From positions 1-58,442 of the forward strand of contig JAJFVE010000016.1 of assembly GCA_021371965.1 (NCBI GenBank): DNA of 58,442 nt, read 5' to 3'. Both the position numbers and the translations under genes were made by a program. Every line of letters begins with the position of its first letter. Position 1 is the stretch's first letter. This stretch comes from Planctomycetaceae bacterium (GTDB taxonomy: Bacteria; Planctomycetota; Phycisphaerae; SM23-33). Below are positions 36,388 through 45,296 of this stretch, in pieces. The notes below the pieces were generated by a model that saw only the letters and a program-made list of their open reading frames with translations, was not told the origin of the DNA and did not search any database.

Positions 36388-37083
36388 TTACTTCTGCCCG
36401 TAGTACGCGCCCGGGCCGTGCTTTCGCAAAAAATGCTTGTCCAACAGGGTCTGGCTGATGGGCAGGGGGAACTCGGCGATGCGGAACGTCTCGCTGGCCA
36501 GGCGCGCCAGGTGTTCGAGGATCACGGCGTTGTGGACGGCCTTGGCGGCGTCGGCGCCCCAGGCGAAGGGGCCGTGTCCGGCCACCAGGCAGGCCGGCAG
36601 TTGCGCCGGGTCCAGCCCGGCCATGCGCTCGGCGATCACCTTGCCGGTGTTGAGCTCGTAGGCTGACGTGATTTCCTCATTCTTCATCACGCGCGTGCAG
36701 GGCACGGGGCCGTAGAAATAGTCCGCATGTGTGGTGCCCAAGGCCGGGATCTCGCGGCGGGCCTGCGCCCAGGCCGTGGCATAGATGCTGTGCGTATGCA
36801 CGACGCCGCCGATCGAAGGCATCGCGCGGTAGAGCTCCAGGTGCGTGGCCGTGTCGCTGCTGGGCTTGAGCGTGCCTTCGAGCACTTTGCCGCTGTCGAG
36901 CGAAACCAGCACCATCGTCTCGGCCGAGAGCTGATCGTACGCCACGCCCGAGGGCTTGATGGCCACCACGCCGGCCGCGCGGTCGATCCCGCTGACATTG
37001 CCCCAGGTCTCGATCACCAGCCCGCTGTCCATCAGCTTGAGGTTGGCCTTGCAGACATCCTGGCGAAGTTTCTCGTGCATCAT
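36388..37083 (-). CDS. araD: L-ribulose-5-phosphate 4-epimerase
   Basis: 231 residues of the class II aldolase/adducin superfamily. Motifs: TWGNVSGIDR, IKPSGVAYDQL, the zinc histidines in VVHTHSIYATAWAQ, THADYFYG, and CLVAGHGPFAWG. The enzyme converts L-ribulose 5-phosphate to D-xylulose 5-phosphate, the last step of arabinose entry into the pentose phosphate pathway. GGAG lies nine bases before the tandem ATG. It follows araB on the minus strand after a palindrome of the TTGCCACA family. An arabinose isomerase is not in the window. Confidence 0.93.
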   Translation of the reverse strand: MMHEKLRQDVCKANLKLMDSGLVIETWGNVSGIDRAAGVVAIKPSGVAYDQLSAETMVLVSLDSGKVLEGTLKPSSDTATHLELYRAMPSIGGVVHTHSIYATAWAQARREIPALGTTHADYFYGPVPCTRVMKNEEITSAYELNTGKVIAERMAGLDPAQLPACLVAGHGPFAWGADAAKAVHNAVILEHLARLASETFRIAEFPLPISQTLLDKHFLRKHGPGAYYGQK

Positions 37084-37108
37084 CTTGCTCCAACCAAAAA
37101 ACCAGAAC

Positions 37109-37180
37109 TTGCCACAGAGATCACAAAGAACACAGAGTTGTCTTGTTTCTCCTTCGTGGTCTCTGTGATCTCTGTGGCAA
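37109..37180. repeat. Intergenic palindrome, TTGCCACA family, copy 3
   Basis: Ends pair perfectly over 16 bp, TTGCCACAGAGATCAC against GTGATCTCTGTGGCAA, with further matching inside. It lies 10 bases past the araB stop and 25 bases before the araD start. Confidence 0.92.
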
Positions 37181-37190
37181 AGTTTTCTTC

Positions 37191-38873
37191 TTAGGCGTTC
37201 CCGCGGGTTTCGCTGCGGATGGCCAGCAGATCCTTCATGATGTTGTGCAGGTTGCCGTTCCAGCTTGTGGTGCCCATTGCGTCGTGCAGCGTCTTGTACA
37301 TGCGGTAGAGCTTGCGATACACGGCGTTGGCCTGGGCGTCGGGCATGAAGACCTTGGCCTTGATGCCCGTCATGGCCGCCTGGGCTTCGGCGAAGGTGCC
37401 ATGTCCGCCGCCGGCGGCGCCGGCCGCCACCGCCCCGGCGATGGCCGCACCCAGCGCGCACGTCTGCGACGAGCGGCTGATCTTGATGGGCCGGCCGGTC
37501 ACGTCAGCGTAGATCTGCATGACGGTCTCGTTCTTCTCGGCGATGCCGCCGCAGGCGATCACCTCGTCGACCTTGACGCCGTTGTCTTCCAGGCGGGCGA
37601 TGATCGTCAACGCGCCGAACGCAGTCGACTCGATCAAGGCGCGGTAGATTTCCGCCGGCCGAGTGTGCAGCGTCTGGCCGAGGATCAGGCCCGTCAGGCG
37701 CTGGTCGCACAGCACGGTGCGGTTGCCGTTGTTCCAGTCCAGCGCCAGCAGGCCGCTCTGGCCTGGCGCCAGGCGGGCGGTTTCCTTCGTCAGCGCCTCG
37801 TGCGTGCCGCCCTTGGGCGCGATGACCTCGACGAACCAGTTGAAGATGTCGCCGACGGCCGACTGGCCGGCCTCGAGGCCGATGCAGTCGGGCAGCACGC
37901 TGCCGGGCACGATCCCGCACAGGCCCGGGATGTCGCGCAGCGGCTTGTTGAGCGGATGCACCATGATGTCGCACGTGCTGGTGCCGATGATCTTGACCAG
38001 CGTGCCGGGCTTGATGCCCGCGCCGATGGCGCCCAGGTGCGCGTCGAAGGCGCCCACCGCCACCGGCGTGCCGGCCTTGAGACCGGTCTTCTTGGCCCAC
38101 TCGCTCGTCAGGCCGCCCACGCTGCGGTCGACGCTATAAGCCTTTTCCTTCAGACGCGAGGCCAGGCCTTCCAGTCGCTTGTCCAGTCCGGCCAGGAACC
38201 GCACGTCGGGATAGCCGCCCCATTCGTCGTTGTACATCGCCTTGTGCCCGGCGGCGCAGATGCCGACGGTGAGCTTGTCGGGGTGCTCGGTGCCGGTGAG
38301 CATCGCCGGGATCCAGTCGCAGCACTCGACCCACGCGTAGGCCGCTTCGTAGACCTTGGGCGACGTGCGGGCACAGTGCAGCACCTTGCTGAAGTACCAC
38401 TCGCTGCTGTACGTGCCGCCGCACTTGTCCAGGAACCGCGGGCGGTTGCGCTTGGCGTAGGCGGTGATCTCCTCGGCCTCGGTCACGGAGGTGTGGTCCT
38501 TCCACAGCCAGGCCATGGCCGCCAGGTCTTTAGAAAACGCCGAGTTCAGCGCCAGCGGCTTGCCGTCGCCGTCGACAGGCAGCGGGGTGCTGCCGGTGGT
38601 GTCGACGCCGATGCCGATCACGTCGCCCGCGTCAAAGCCTTTGTGCGCCTTCTTGGCCGCTTCCAGAGCCCGCACGAGGACGGTCTCGGTGCCCTTGATG
38701 TAGTCCGCCGGGTGCTGACGGGCGAGGTTGGGGTCATCGCTGAGCAAGATGCCGGCGCTGCCGTGTTTGTACGCCCAGACGCTGGTGGCCATCTCGCGGC
38801 CGTTAGCCACGTTGACCACCAGAGCGCGGACGCTATTGGTTCCGTAATCCAGTCCGATTGCGTATTTCGCCAT
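37191..38873 (-). CDS. araB: Ribulokinase
   Basis: 560 residues of the FGGY kinase family. The N-terminal phosphate loop is AIGLDYGTNSVRALVVN, a GVDTTGSTPLPVD block follows, the FGGY-type segment near VACGGIAEKNETVMQIYADV is present, and the length matches ribulokinase rather than xylulokinase. It phosphorylates L-ribulose with ATP. It is the first gene of an araB-araD pair on the minus strand; a TTGCCACA palindrome lies between the two. The 130-base upstream gap to YjbQ should hold the promoter. No arabinose regulator was found nearby. Confidence 0.93.
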   Translation of the reverse strand: MAKYAIGLDYGTNSVRALVVNVANGREMATSVWAYKHGSAGILLSDDPNLARQHPADYIKGTETVLVRALEAAKKAHKGFDAGDVIGIGVDTTGSTPLPVDGDGKPLALNSAFSKDLAAMAWLWKDHTSVTEAEEITAYAKRNRPRFLDKCGGTYSSEWYFSKVLHCARTSPKVYEAAYAWVECCDWIPAMLTGTEHPDKLTVGICAAGHKAMYNDEWGGYPDVRFLAGLDKRLEGLASRLKEKAYSVDRSVGGLTSEWAKKTGLKAGTPVAVGAFDAHLGAIGAGIKPGTLVKIIGTSTCDIMVHPLNKPLRDIPGLCGIVPGSVLPDCIGLEAGQSAVGDIFNWFVEVIAPKGGTHEALTKETARLAPGQSGLLALDWNNGNRTVLCDQRLTGLILGQTLHTRPAEIYRALIESTAFGALTIIARLEDNGVKVDEVIACGGIAEKNETVMQIYADVTGRPIKISRSSQTCALGAAIAGAVAAGAAGGGHGTFAEAQAAMTGIKAKVFMPDAQANAVYRKLYRMYKTLHDAMGTTSWNGNLHNIMKDLLAIRSETRGNA

Positions 38874-39006
38874 GGTGCTGTACCTTCCTGCAGGCCCGGA
38901 AGCGGGCGATATAGTTCGTCTGGTAATATGACGGCAAAACCCGGCGATTGCAAGAACGCTGGAACAGTTCGAACTTCGAACTCTCTATAACGCGGGACCA
39001 AGAATC

Positions 39007-39411
39007 ATGAAGACATCGCAGTTCGACGTTAAGACGGCAGACCGCAACCACATGCTGGACATCACCGATCGCGTCGCGCGCATCGTGGCGGACTCCGGCG
39101 TGACATCCGGCTCGGTGCTGGTCTTCGTGCCGCACACGACCGCCGGCGTGACGATCAACGAGAACGCCGACCCGGACGTCGTGCATGACGTGCTGGCCGC
39201 CCTGGACAAGGCCATCCCCTGGCGGCAGGACTTCTACCGCCACGACGAAGGCAACTCCGCCGCCCATGTCAAGAGCTCGCTGGTGGGCTGCTCGGCGACG
39301 GTGCCGATCGTCGATGGCCGCATGACCCTGGGCACGTGGCAGGCGATCTACTTCTGCGAGTTCGACGGCCCGCGCACGCGCCGGGTGATCGTCACCGTCG
39401 CCGGCGAATGA
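39007..39411 (+). CDS. YjbQ family protein (UPF0047)
   Basis: 134 residues, full length for the family. Signature stretches are FVPHTTAGVTINENADPDV with the conserved histidine, HDEGNSAAHVKSSLVG with the active-site histidines, and a C-terminal LGTWQAIYFCEFDGPR. Some members show weak thiamine-phosphate synthase activity, but the physiological function of the family is unsettled. The gene is preceded by a weak ribosome binding site. A perfect 22-bp inverted repeat starts three bases after the stop. Confidence 0.9.
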   Translation: MKTSQFDVKTADRNHMLDITDRVARIVADSGVTSGSVLVFVPHTTAGVTINENADPDVVHDVLAALDKAIPWRQDFYRHDEGNSAAHVKSSLVGCSATVPIVDGRMTLGTWQAIYFCEFDGPRTRRVIVTVAGE

Positions 39412-39413
39412 AA

Positions 39414-39512
39414 AACTTACCACAGAGGCACAGAGCAGGATGAGGTAAAGCAGGATTCACCAGGCGAGTCTTGTTTTTCACCTCAGTGACCTCTGTGCCT
39501 CTGTGGTAAGTT
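39414..39512. repeat. Intergenic palindrome, TTGCCACA family, copy 4
   Basis: Perfect 22-bp inverted repeat (39414-39435 with 39491-39512), whose ends read AACTTACCACAGAGGCAC and GTGCCTCTGTGGTAAGTT, separated by a 55-base loop. It begins three bases after the yjbQ stop. Confidence 0.93.
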
Positions 39513-39577
39513 CTTTCCCCGCACTGGCAGCGCGCTAACGCACACGCTATCATGTCGCCACTTGATAGGAGACCATC

Positions 39578-40615
39578 ATGGTCGCTGATTACACGATTGA
39601 GAACTCATCGAAAGCCAAACTGCAGGCCACGCCCGAGGGCGTCGCGGCGTATCTGGCCAATCCGTACATCCTCTCAGTGCACTGGGGCCTCTATGCCCTC
39701 CAGGGCCGCGGCGAGTGGGTGTACTGGAACGAACGAATCCCGCTCGATGTTTACCGCCGCCGGCTGAGCCAGTTCAACCCCGTGCGGTTCAACGCCGAGG
39801 AATGGGCCGACCTGCTCGTCGAGAGCGGCATGCGAGGCCTGCTGATCACCACCAAGCACCACGACGGGTTCTGCATGTGGGACACGCAGATGACCGACTG
39901 GAACATCACGCGCAGCGTCTTTAAGCGCGACATCATCGGCGAGCTCGCCCAGGCCCTGCACGACCGCGGCCTCAAGCTGCACTTCTACTATTCGCTGCTG
40001 GACTGGACGGCGCCGAGCTATCGCAACGATTGGCCGGCGTACGTGGCGTACTACCAGGGCCATCTCCGCGAGCTGCTGACCCACTACGGCAAGATCGACG
40101 GCGTGATCTTCGACGGCTATTGGCCGCGCGCGAAATTCGAGGGCGAGTGGGCCGAGGCCTTCGCCGCCCGCGGCAAGTGGGACCTGGCCGGCACGTACGA
40201 CCTGATCCATTCGCTGCAGCCGCAGGCCATGGTCTGCAATAACAGCCACGTCCCGCCCCAGCCGGGTGAGGACTACCAGGTGTGGGAGCTGGACTTCCCC
40301 GGCGAGAACACCACGGGCTTTAACACCACGGATATCGGCACGCTGCCCAAGGCGGTGTGGTGGAACCTCAACAGCGGCTGGGCGTATAACCCCGGCATCC
40401 ACAACGTCAAAGACCCCCAGACGATCCTGCAGGCGATGGGCAAGGCCCGCTCGACCAACTCGGTCTTCTACCTCAATGTCGGTCCGCGCCCCTGGGGCGA
40501 CATCCACCCGCAGGAGCAGCAGACCCTGCGCGAAATCGGCAAGTACGTGCGCGAGTACCGCATGCTCGATAATCGCGCTCCTGCGGCGGCGCCACAGGCT
40601 GCGCCGACAACCTGA
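39578..40615 (+). CDS. GH29-family alpha-L-fucosidase-like glycosidase
   Basis: 345 residues. The core barrel motifs of GH29 are visible: SVHWGLYALQGRGEWV, FNAEEWADLLVESGM, LLITTKHHDGFCMWD and DGVIFDGYWPR, where the aspartate of FDG is the expected nucleophile. The protein is short, ends after the barrel, and lacks both a signal peptide and the C-terminal beta-sandwich of exported fucosidases, so it probably acts on imported oligosaccharides in the cytoplasm. The general acid cannot be placed. It is monocistronic and followed 24 bases later by the REP-like hairpin. Confidence 0.9.
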   Translation: MVADYTIENSSKAKLQATPEGVAAYLANPYILSVHWGLYALQGRGEWVYWNERIPLDVYRRRLSQFNPVRFNAEEWADLLVESGMRGLLITTKHHDGFCMWDTQMTDWNITRSVFKRDIIGELAQALHDRGLKLHFYYSLLDWTAPSYRNDWPAYVAYYQGHLRELLTHYGKIDGVIFDGYWPRAKFEGEWAEAFAARGKWDLAGTYDLIHSLQPQAMVCNNSHVPPQPGEDYQVWELDFPGENTTGFNTTDIGTLPKAVWWNLNSGWAYNPGIHNVKDPQTILQAMGKARSTNSVFYLNVGPRPWGDIHPQEQQTLREIGKYVREYRMLDNRAPAAAPQAAPTT

Positions 40616-40638
40616 GAATCGCTAAGGTTGATCTCTCT

Positions 40639-40693
40639 CGCTTGCGGCGTCGCGCTCTTCAGAACTCAGAAGAAACGCGCGACGCCGCAAGCG
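40639..40693. repeat. REP-like hairpin upstream of the RAYT gene
   Basis: CGCTTGCGGCGTCGCGC (40639-40655) pairs perfectly with GCGCGACGCCGCAAGCG (40677-40693). The 21-base loop can form a second stem, TCTTC/GAAGA. It lies 50 bases before the transposase start, as expected for a REP cognate to its RAYT. Confidence 0.9.
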
Positions 40694-40742
40694 GCGGGAA
40701 TCGCAATTGCCATTCCTGTTGCAGCACGCTAACGTTTTGCGC

Positions 40743-41390
40743 ATGGGATATCCCATCGTCATCGCTCATCACCTGATCTGGACCGTGTACGGGTACTGGT
40801 TGCCCAATGACCCCCGCGGAAGCATGTCGCGCACGATCCGCTGCGACGTGTTGCGCGAACTTGGCGAGTTGCATCATGGACGGCGGGCGGTGCAACCTGC
40901 GTCGCGAGACATCAAGGCGTTCTATACGCAAGCTGTGCAGCTTCTGCGCCACGAGTTGCTCGTGCTCGACGCGGCGGCGAGGGCGGTTGTTGCCCAGAGC
41001 GTTGCGGAAACGATTCGCGACAGGCGGTACACGTGCTGGGCATGCGCCATCATGGACGACCATGTGCACATGCTCCTTCGCAAGCATCGAGACCCTGCGG
41101 AGGAAATGATCCGAGCAGTTCAACTGGCGACGCGGGATCGACTCGGGGCACTAGGGCACAGGAAGATCGATCATCCCACCTGGGGTGGGCCCGGGTGGAG
41201 TGTGTTCCAGGATTCTCCTGACGATGTTTGGCGGACGATCCGGTACATCGAGAACAATCCCCTCAAACTCGGATGGGCGCGCCAGAACTGGGCGTTTGTG
41301 ACGCCCTACAACAATTGGCCCCTGCACGCCGGTCATAGCCCCCATTCCCCATACGTCCGGCGAATGGGCGGACATAACGCAAGTGGTTAA
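40743..41390 (+). CDS. REP-associated tyrosine transposase (RAYT, IS200/Y1 type)
   Basis: 215 residues. HUH nuclease motif in MDDHVHMLL (His-Val-His), catalytic tyrosine in TIRYIENNP, and the entry YPIVIAHHLIWTVYGYWLPNDPRGS is typical of RAYT/TnpA-REP proteins. These cleave and join single-stranded DNA at REP hairpins and are single-copy domesticated relatives of IS200. The start is uncertain; an ATG at 40707 is in frame but the alignment begins near 40743. A matching hairpin precedes it (40639-40693) and a half copy follows the stop (41406-41422), so the gene is bracketed by its likely substrate. Confidence 0.92.
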   Translation: MGYPIVIAHHLIWTVYGYWLPNDPRGSMSRTIRCDVLRELGELHHGRRAVQPASRDIKAFYTQAVQLLRHELLVLDAAARAVVAQSVAETIRDRRYTCWACAIMDDHVHMLLRKHRDPAEEMIRAVQLATRDRLGALGHRKIDHPTWGGPGWSVFQDSPDDVWRTIRYIENNPLKLGWARQNWAFVTPYNNWPLHAGHSPHSPYVRRMGGHNASG

Positions 41391-41405
41391 CCTTTGCTCC
41401 CATTG

Positions 41406-41422
41406 CGCTTGCGGCTTCGCGC
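41406..41422. repeat. REP half-site downstream of the RAYT gene
   Basis: CGCTTGCGGCTTCGCGC differs by one base from the left arm of the hairpin at 40639 and is in the same orientation, 16 bases past the RAYT stop. Confidence 0.8.
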
Positions 41423-41572
41423 GAGTCTGCAAACGATTGGGGCTCTGGCAGGAGTGTAGTTTTCTGAAACCTTGCGTACCTGCAGTGGTGGTCGCCATTG
41501 TCTTGGCGATTCGTCGATTCGTCGTCGGCGGAGCAAATCTTCAGCGGATGCGACACAGACTGAGAGAACAAC

Positions 41573-42034
41573 ATGAGACAACTGTTCTGCTGGGCGGTTC
41601 TGACTCCTGTCTTTGTGATGACGCTGGGCTGTGCCTCAGAACACGATCTGACGTGGTATCGCGATTTCTACTATCAGCACTGCGAAGACATGGCATGGAA
41701 CTATCGCGAAGGCCACTACGAGCGTGTCAGCCTGTACCACATGGAGAAGTATTTTGAAGACCGCGTGGGCAAGATGACGGTGGCGGAACTGAAAGACTTG
41801 ATGGGCGTGCCGCGGGTTGTCCCGCCCACCGATGGCTACTACCGGGATGCTCTTGCGTCACTCTATGGACAGGAGATCGAGGACAACGAGGACTGGAAAG
41901 GTGGCAACAAGCACGACCTGGTGCTGCACTATGGCGAGGGCGGGCCTCCGCACTCGATACCGGATGAGTCGCTCAATCTCTTCTTTGCGGCCAAGAACGG
42001 CGTGATCGTGAGCGTGTGGATGCTGGCGCCGTGA
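41573..42034 (+). CDS. Putative lipoprotein, unknown
   Basis: 153 residues. A signal peptide ends in the lipobox VMTLGC, predicting lipidation at about Cys20. The rest is polar with aromatic-rich helices (LTWYRDFYYQHCEDMAWNY) and an acidic middle. No family is recognised. GAGAGAACAAC precedes the ATG. It lies between the RAYT gene and the DUF6794 protein, all on the plus strand, in a part of the window with several small envelope proteins. Confidence 0.75.
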   Translation: MRQLFCWAVLTPVFVMTLGCASEHDLTWYRDFYYQHCEDMAWNYREGHYERVSLYHMEKYFEDRVGKMTVAELKDLMGVPRVVPPTDGYYRDALASLYGQEIEDNEDWKGGNKHDLVLHYGEGGPPHSIPDESLNLFFAAKNGVIVSVWMLAP

Positions 42035-42119
42035 GGTTTCTGGAACACGCCCTCTGGCCAATTCGTCCCAAGGGTGTGTAGAATCCCCCTGCGATCGTAA
42101 GGCAGGGATAACGCCAACC

Positions 42120-42920
42120 ATGACAATGCGGACTCACATGCGGAGGCTTTGGTGGATCGCCGGCGGACTGCTGATAACCGCCCTGGCCTTGGTTTTCTTC
42201 AAGAGCCTCCCCGGTGACACTTCCGCCACGTCGGCTCCAGTTCTCGCGGCTGGTGATTCGTGCGCGGTTCTGATCGACGGGTCCTGCGTCGGCGGGCTGC
42301 CGCTGGGGGACCTGGCGGAGTATTCCAGGCGGATCAAGGTGCCGCCCAACGCGCTGGGCTACGTTCGCATTCGATCCACGCTTTCCTGGGACGCTGACGA
42401 CAAGTCCAACATGCTGGGCACCGTTCCCTGCGGCACCCTCCTCTGGGCGCAGGGGCCTCTGAAGAATCCCGACTTCGGTAATGCGATCGGATACGCCGTC
42501 GCCGTGCGCGACCGCGCCGGCCGCTCGTGCCGCGGCTACGTTTCGTACACCGTCGTCGATGCCGGCGACGGCCAGGGCCCCGGCCGCCTCAGCACCCGAG
42601 CGGCGACATCCGCTTCCTCGCACGTCAGCGCCTCGAACCATGCTCCGTGGCCCGCCACGATAGACCAGGCGGTCGAGCGCCTGATGAAGGAACTCACCCC
42701 CCGCGGTCGCGGCGCCATCGCGGCGATAAAGGAAGAAGACCTCATCGACATGCACATGGGCCTGGGGCTTTGGGTGCGCAACAACTTTGGTCTCTGGGCA
42801 GGCAACGACTCGCTGTTGAAATCCACAGGCAAGACCCACCCCGACGAGGCGTCGCAGGTTATCCTCCACGCCCTGTGGACGCGCCTGCGCAGCAATGCCG
42901 TGTCGCAACCCGCCAATTGA
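42120..42920 (+). CDS. Membrane-anchored protein with C-terminal DUF6794-like domain
   Basis: 266 residues. One N-terminal membrane helix (about 9-27, LWWIAGGLLITALALVF) anchors a region of about 130 residues of unknown fold. Residues about 178-262 match the DUF6794 pattern from memory: PATIDQAVERLMKELTPRG, DMHMGLGLWVRNNFGLWAGN and HPDEASQVILHALWTRL. The function of that domain is unknown. Three in-frame ATGs (42120, 42126, 42138) are possible starts. The stop is followed at once by a palindrome of the TTGCCACA family. Confidence 0.75.
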   Translation: MTMRTHMRRLWWIAGGLLITALALVFFKSLPGDTSATSAPVLAAGDSCAVLIDGSCVGGLPLGDLAEYSRRIKVPPNALGYVRIRSTLSWDADDKSNMLGTVPCGTLLWAQGPLKNPDFGNAIGYAVAVRDRAGRSCRGYVSYTVVDAGDGQGPGRLSTRAATSASSHVSASNHAPWPATIDQAVERLMKELTPRGRGAIAAIKEEDLIDMHMGLGLWVRNNFGLWAGNDSLLKSTGKTHPDEASQVILHALWTRLRSNAVSQPAN

Positions 42921-43001
42921 ACCGCAGAGGTCGCAAAGGTCGCAGAGAAGAGAAGTTGTTTACTTCATTTTCCTCAGCGTACTCAGCGACCTCTGCGGCA
43001 A
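42921..43001. repeat. Intergenic palindrome, TTGCCACA family, copy 5
   Basis: ACCGCAGAGGTCGC (42921) against GCGACCTCTGCGGC (42986-42999), with further pairing inside. It begins one base after the DUF6794 stop and ends 16 bases before the convergent DUF4139 stop. Confidence 0.9.
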
Positions 43002-43016
43002 ATAATTCCTTCAGGC

Positions 43017-45107
43017 CTAGATCGACAGATTGACCAGGTAGTCCTGCAGTTTCTTGCGCTGCTGTTCGATCTGCTGGCGCAGCTCGTCGGTCTGCTTGGT
43101 CATCGCTTCGAGCTGGTCTTCCTGCTCGGCGAGCTTCTTGATGTACCGCTGGCCGAGTTGCGAATCCTTGCCCACCGAGCCGATGTTCTCGCGCAGGCGC
43201 TGCTGGCCGGCTTCGATCTGGCGCTTCTGGTTCTCCAGGTCGTTGAGCTTGCGTTCAAGATTGGCCAACTGATTCTTCATGGCAAGCGCTTCGCTCAGGG
43301 CGGCCTTGACGTTCTCGGGCACTTCGCCGCTGCGGACGTAGTACGTCAGCATGTCCGGCGAGCAATCGACCAGGCCGATGCCCTGCGACTCGGTCTGCTG
43401 CAGCTTGACGGTGAAATCCTTGGTCGCTTCCTTATCTACATCCACGCGGAAGCGGTAGACGGCCGGGGTCTTCTCTTCGAACTTGTCCGGCTCGATCAGC
43501 TTGAGCGCGGCGTTGAAGGGGTGCTCGATAATCAGCGTCCGCTTCACGTCGGCGGTGCTCTTGATGCGATAGGTGTGCTGGTAGGTGTGCAGCCGCGTGA
43601 TCTGCAGCGTGCCGCGGACGATCTTCACGCTGGTGATCTGGCTGGAGGTGGTCTGCGACGGGTCGACCGTCACGTTGAGGTCCACGGCGTAGCTGATGAG
43701 GCGTTTGTCCTTGGGGGCGATGTTGTCGATCCGCGCGTCGCCGGCATACATGCCCTCATCCAGCACGGTGATCGGCCCGCCGAGCATCTTGAGGCCGGTG
43801 TCGTTGGTCAGGTACACGCCGTTGAGCGGATAGCGCTGCATGACGGCCTGGTTGTAGATGCTGACCTTTTCGGCCGCGATGGGCGTGTTGAGGATCGGCA
43901 GCATCGCCGAGCGGCGGCGCTGGAGCGTGACGGGTTTTTCCAGCGTGAAGTTGAACAATTCGCCGATCTTGCCCGCCGCGGCCATCGCGTTGGCGGCCGA
44001 CTGTCCCAGCGACATTTCGCCGCTGGCGCCGCCTCCGCCGTAGACGCCGCCGGCCTGCTGGCTGGCGAGCATGCTGGCCTGGTCTTCGTTGATGTTGTCG
44101 CGGGCCATGCGGCGTGCGGCATAGGCGCGCGGCGCGGCAGGCATGGCCATGCTCTTGGCGACGGGACCGTCGGCCGGGGCGATCCCGCCCTCATACATCT
44201 GCGGGCGCAGGTGCGCGTACATCTCGGGCACGACGGTCGGGCGGGTGAGGTACAGCGGGGTGTAGAGGTCCATGATGAACGAGATCGGCCGTCCGCTGAC
44301 CAGCGAGAGGTTCACGTCGGTCCAGTCCTGGTCGGAGGTGTTCTCGACGATGGCCCAGCCCTGCAGCAGCGGCTTCTTGGGCGTCAGGTCGAGGCGGTAG
44401 GAGACTTTCCACACAGGCGTCTCGGACACGTAGCCGATCTTCACCTTGCTGGGGCCCTTGCCGGAAAAGCGGATGTCGACGGGCTTGCGCTCGGTGTCGT
44501 GCGAGGTGATCAGCAACTCCAGCGCCTTGTTCAGATCGCCCTGCAGGCGGGCGTCGGTCAGCTCGAGGCTCTGGACGGTGTCCATCGGCACGGCCTTGAG
44601 CTTGCCGCCGGAGAAGACGTTGAGGATGACCTCGGTGACGATAGTCGGCTGGCCGCCGACGATGATCTCTTTCTTGCGCGTCTCGATGGTGAGGATCTTG
44701 CCGGTGATCTTGTCGGGGGCCTGGAGCACGACCTCGGCGCCGCGGAGTTGCTTGAGCAGGTCGCCCATCGTCGGGTCGCCGGAAAGATCGACGGCGAAGC
44801 TCTTGAGCGCCCGCACGAGCGGGTCGCGGCTGGCGTAGTTCACGCCGGTCACGAAGCCGTTGTCGGCCATCACCAGCATGCTTTTGAGCACGTCGTTGAT
44901 CTGCTCGGTCTTGAAGTTCAGGCGGATGTCGGCGTCGCCCTGCACCGTGCCGTTGTGCTCGAAGTATCCCACGCCGCTGGAGAACAGCACGACGCGCGTG
45001 ACGGGCACTTCAGCCTTGGCCGCGGCAGGGGCGGTCTTGGTTTCCTGCGCGAGGGCAGGGGCGGCGAGCATCAGGGCGATCAGAGGGACGGTCAGAAGAT
45101 GTTTCAT
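43017..45107 (-). CDS. Exported DUF4139 protein (mucoidy-inhibitor-like)
   Basis: 696 residues. A Sec signal peptide (1-20) ending in ALAQ is followed by a beta-rich region, then the DUF4139 domain (about 220-590) with KIGYVSETPVWKVSYRLDL, QGWAIVENTSDQDWTDVNLSLVSGRP and KRLISYAVDLNVTVDP. The C-terminal coiled coil (about 595-690) is heptad-rich (LANLERKLNDLENQKRQIEA). A Met/Ala-rich segment (about 315-345, SMAMPAAPRAYAARRM) recalls the bait region of the macroglobulin encoded at the window's end. The family is found in the envelope, but its function is not established. A multi-hairpin repeat lies upstream. Confidence 0.88.
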   Translation of the reverse strand: MKHLLTVPLIALMLAAPALAQETKTAPAAAKAEVPVTRVVLFSSGVGYFEHNGTVQGDADIRLNFKTEQINDVLKSMLVMADNGFVTGVNYASRDPLVRALKSFAVDLSGDPTMGDLLKQLRGAEVVLQAPDKITGKILTIETRKKEIIVGGQPTIVTEVILNVFSGGKLKAVPMDTVQSLELTDARLQGDLNKALELLITSHDTERKPVDIRFSGKGPSKVKIGYVSETPVWKVSYRLDLTPKKPLLQGWAIVENTSDQDWTDVNLSLVSGRPISFIMDLYTPLYLTRPTVVPEMYAHLRPQMYEGGIAPADGPVAKSMAMPAAPRAYAARRMARDNINEDQASMLASQQAGGVYGGGGASGEMSLGQSAANAMAAAGKIGELFNFTLEKPVTLQRRRSAMLPILNTPIAAEKVSIYNQAVMQRYPLNGVYLTNDTGLKMLGGPITVLDEGMYAGDARIDNIAPKDKRLISYAVDLNVTVDPSQTTSSQITSVKIVRGTLQITRLHTYQHTYRIKSTADVKRTLIIEHPFNAALKLIEPDKFEEKTPAVYRFRVDVDKEATKDFTVKLQQTESQGIGLVDCSPDMLTYYVRSGEVPENVKAALSEALAMKNQLANLERKLNDLENQKRQIEAGQQRLRENIGSVGKDSQLGQRYIKKLAEQEDQLEAMTKQTDELRQQIEQQRKKLQDYLVNLSI

Positions 45108-45181
45108 AACGGATTCCTTTCGTCAAGAGCATTAGTGCGATACCGCTAAGACGCGCGCGGGGGCAGGAAGTTCCTTTATTT

Positions 45182-45272
45182 GTGGCATGGGCGTCTCGCC
45201 CATGCTCTTGCGTGCCATGGCCGTCTCGGCCATGGTCTTCCCATTCTGCACGGGCGAGACGCCCATGCCACA
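45182..45272. repeat. Compound palindrome, TGGCA/TGCCA type
   Basis: Inner hairpins CATGGGCG TCT CGCCCATG (45186-45204) and CCATGGCCG TCT CGGCCATGG (45215-45235), closed by an outer repeat ending CGCCCATGCCAC. It lies 25 bases past the stop of the minus-strand Zn-dehydrogenase. Confidence 0.88.
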
Positions 45273-45296
45273 CAGATTGTAGTCGCCTCAAAGCGG

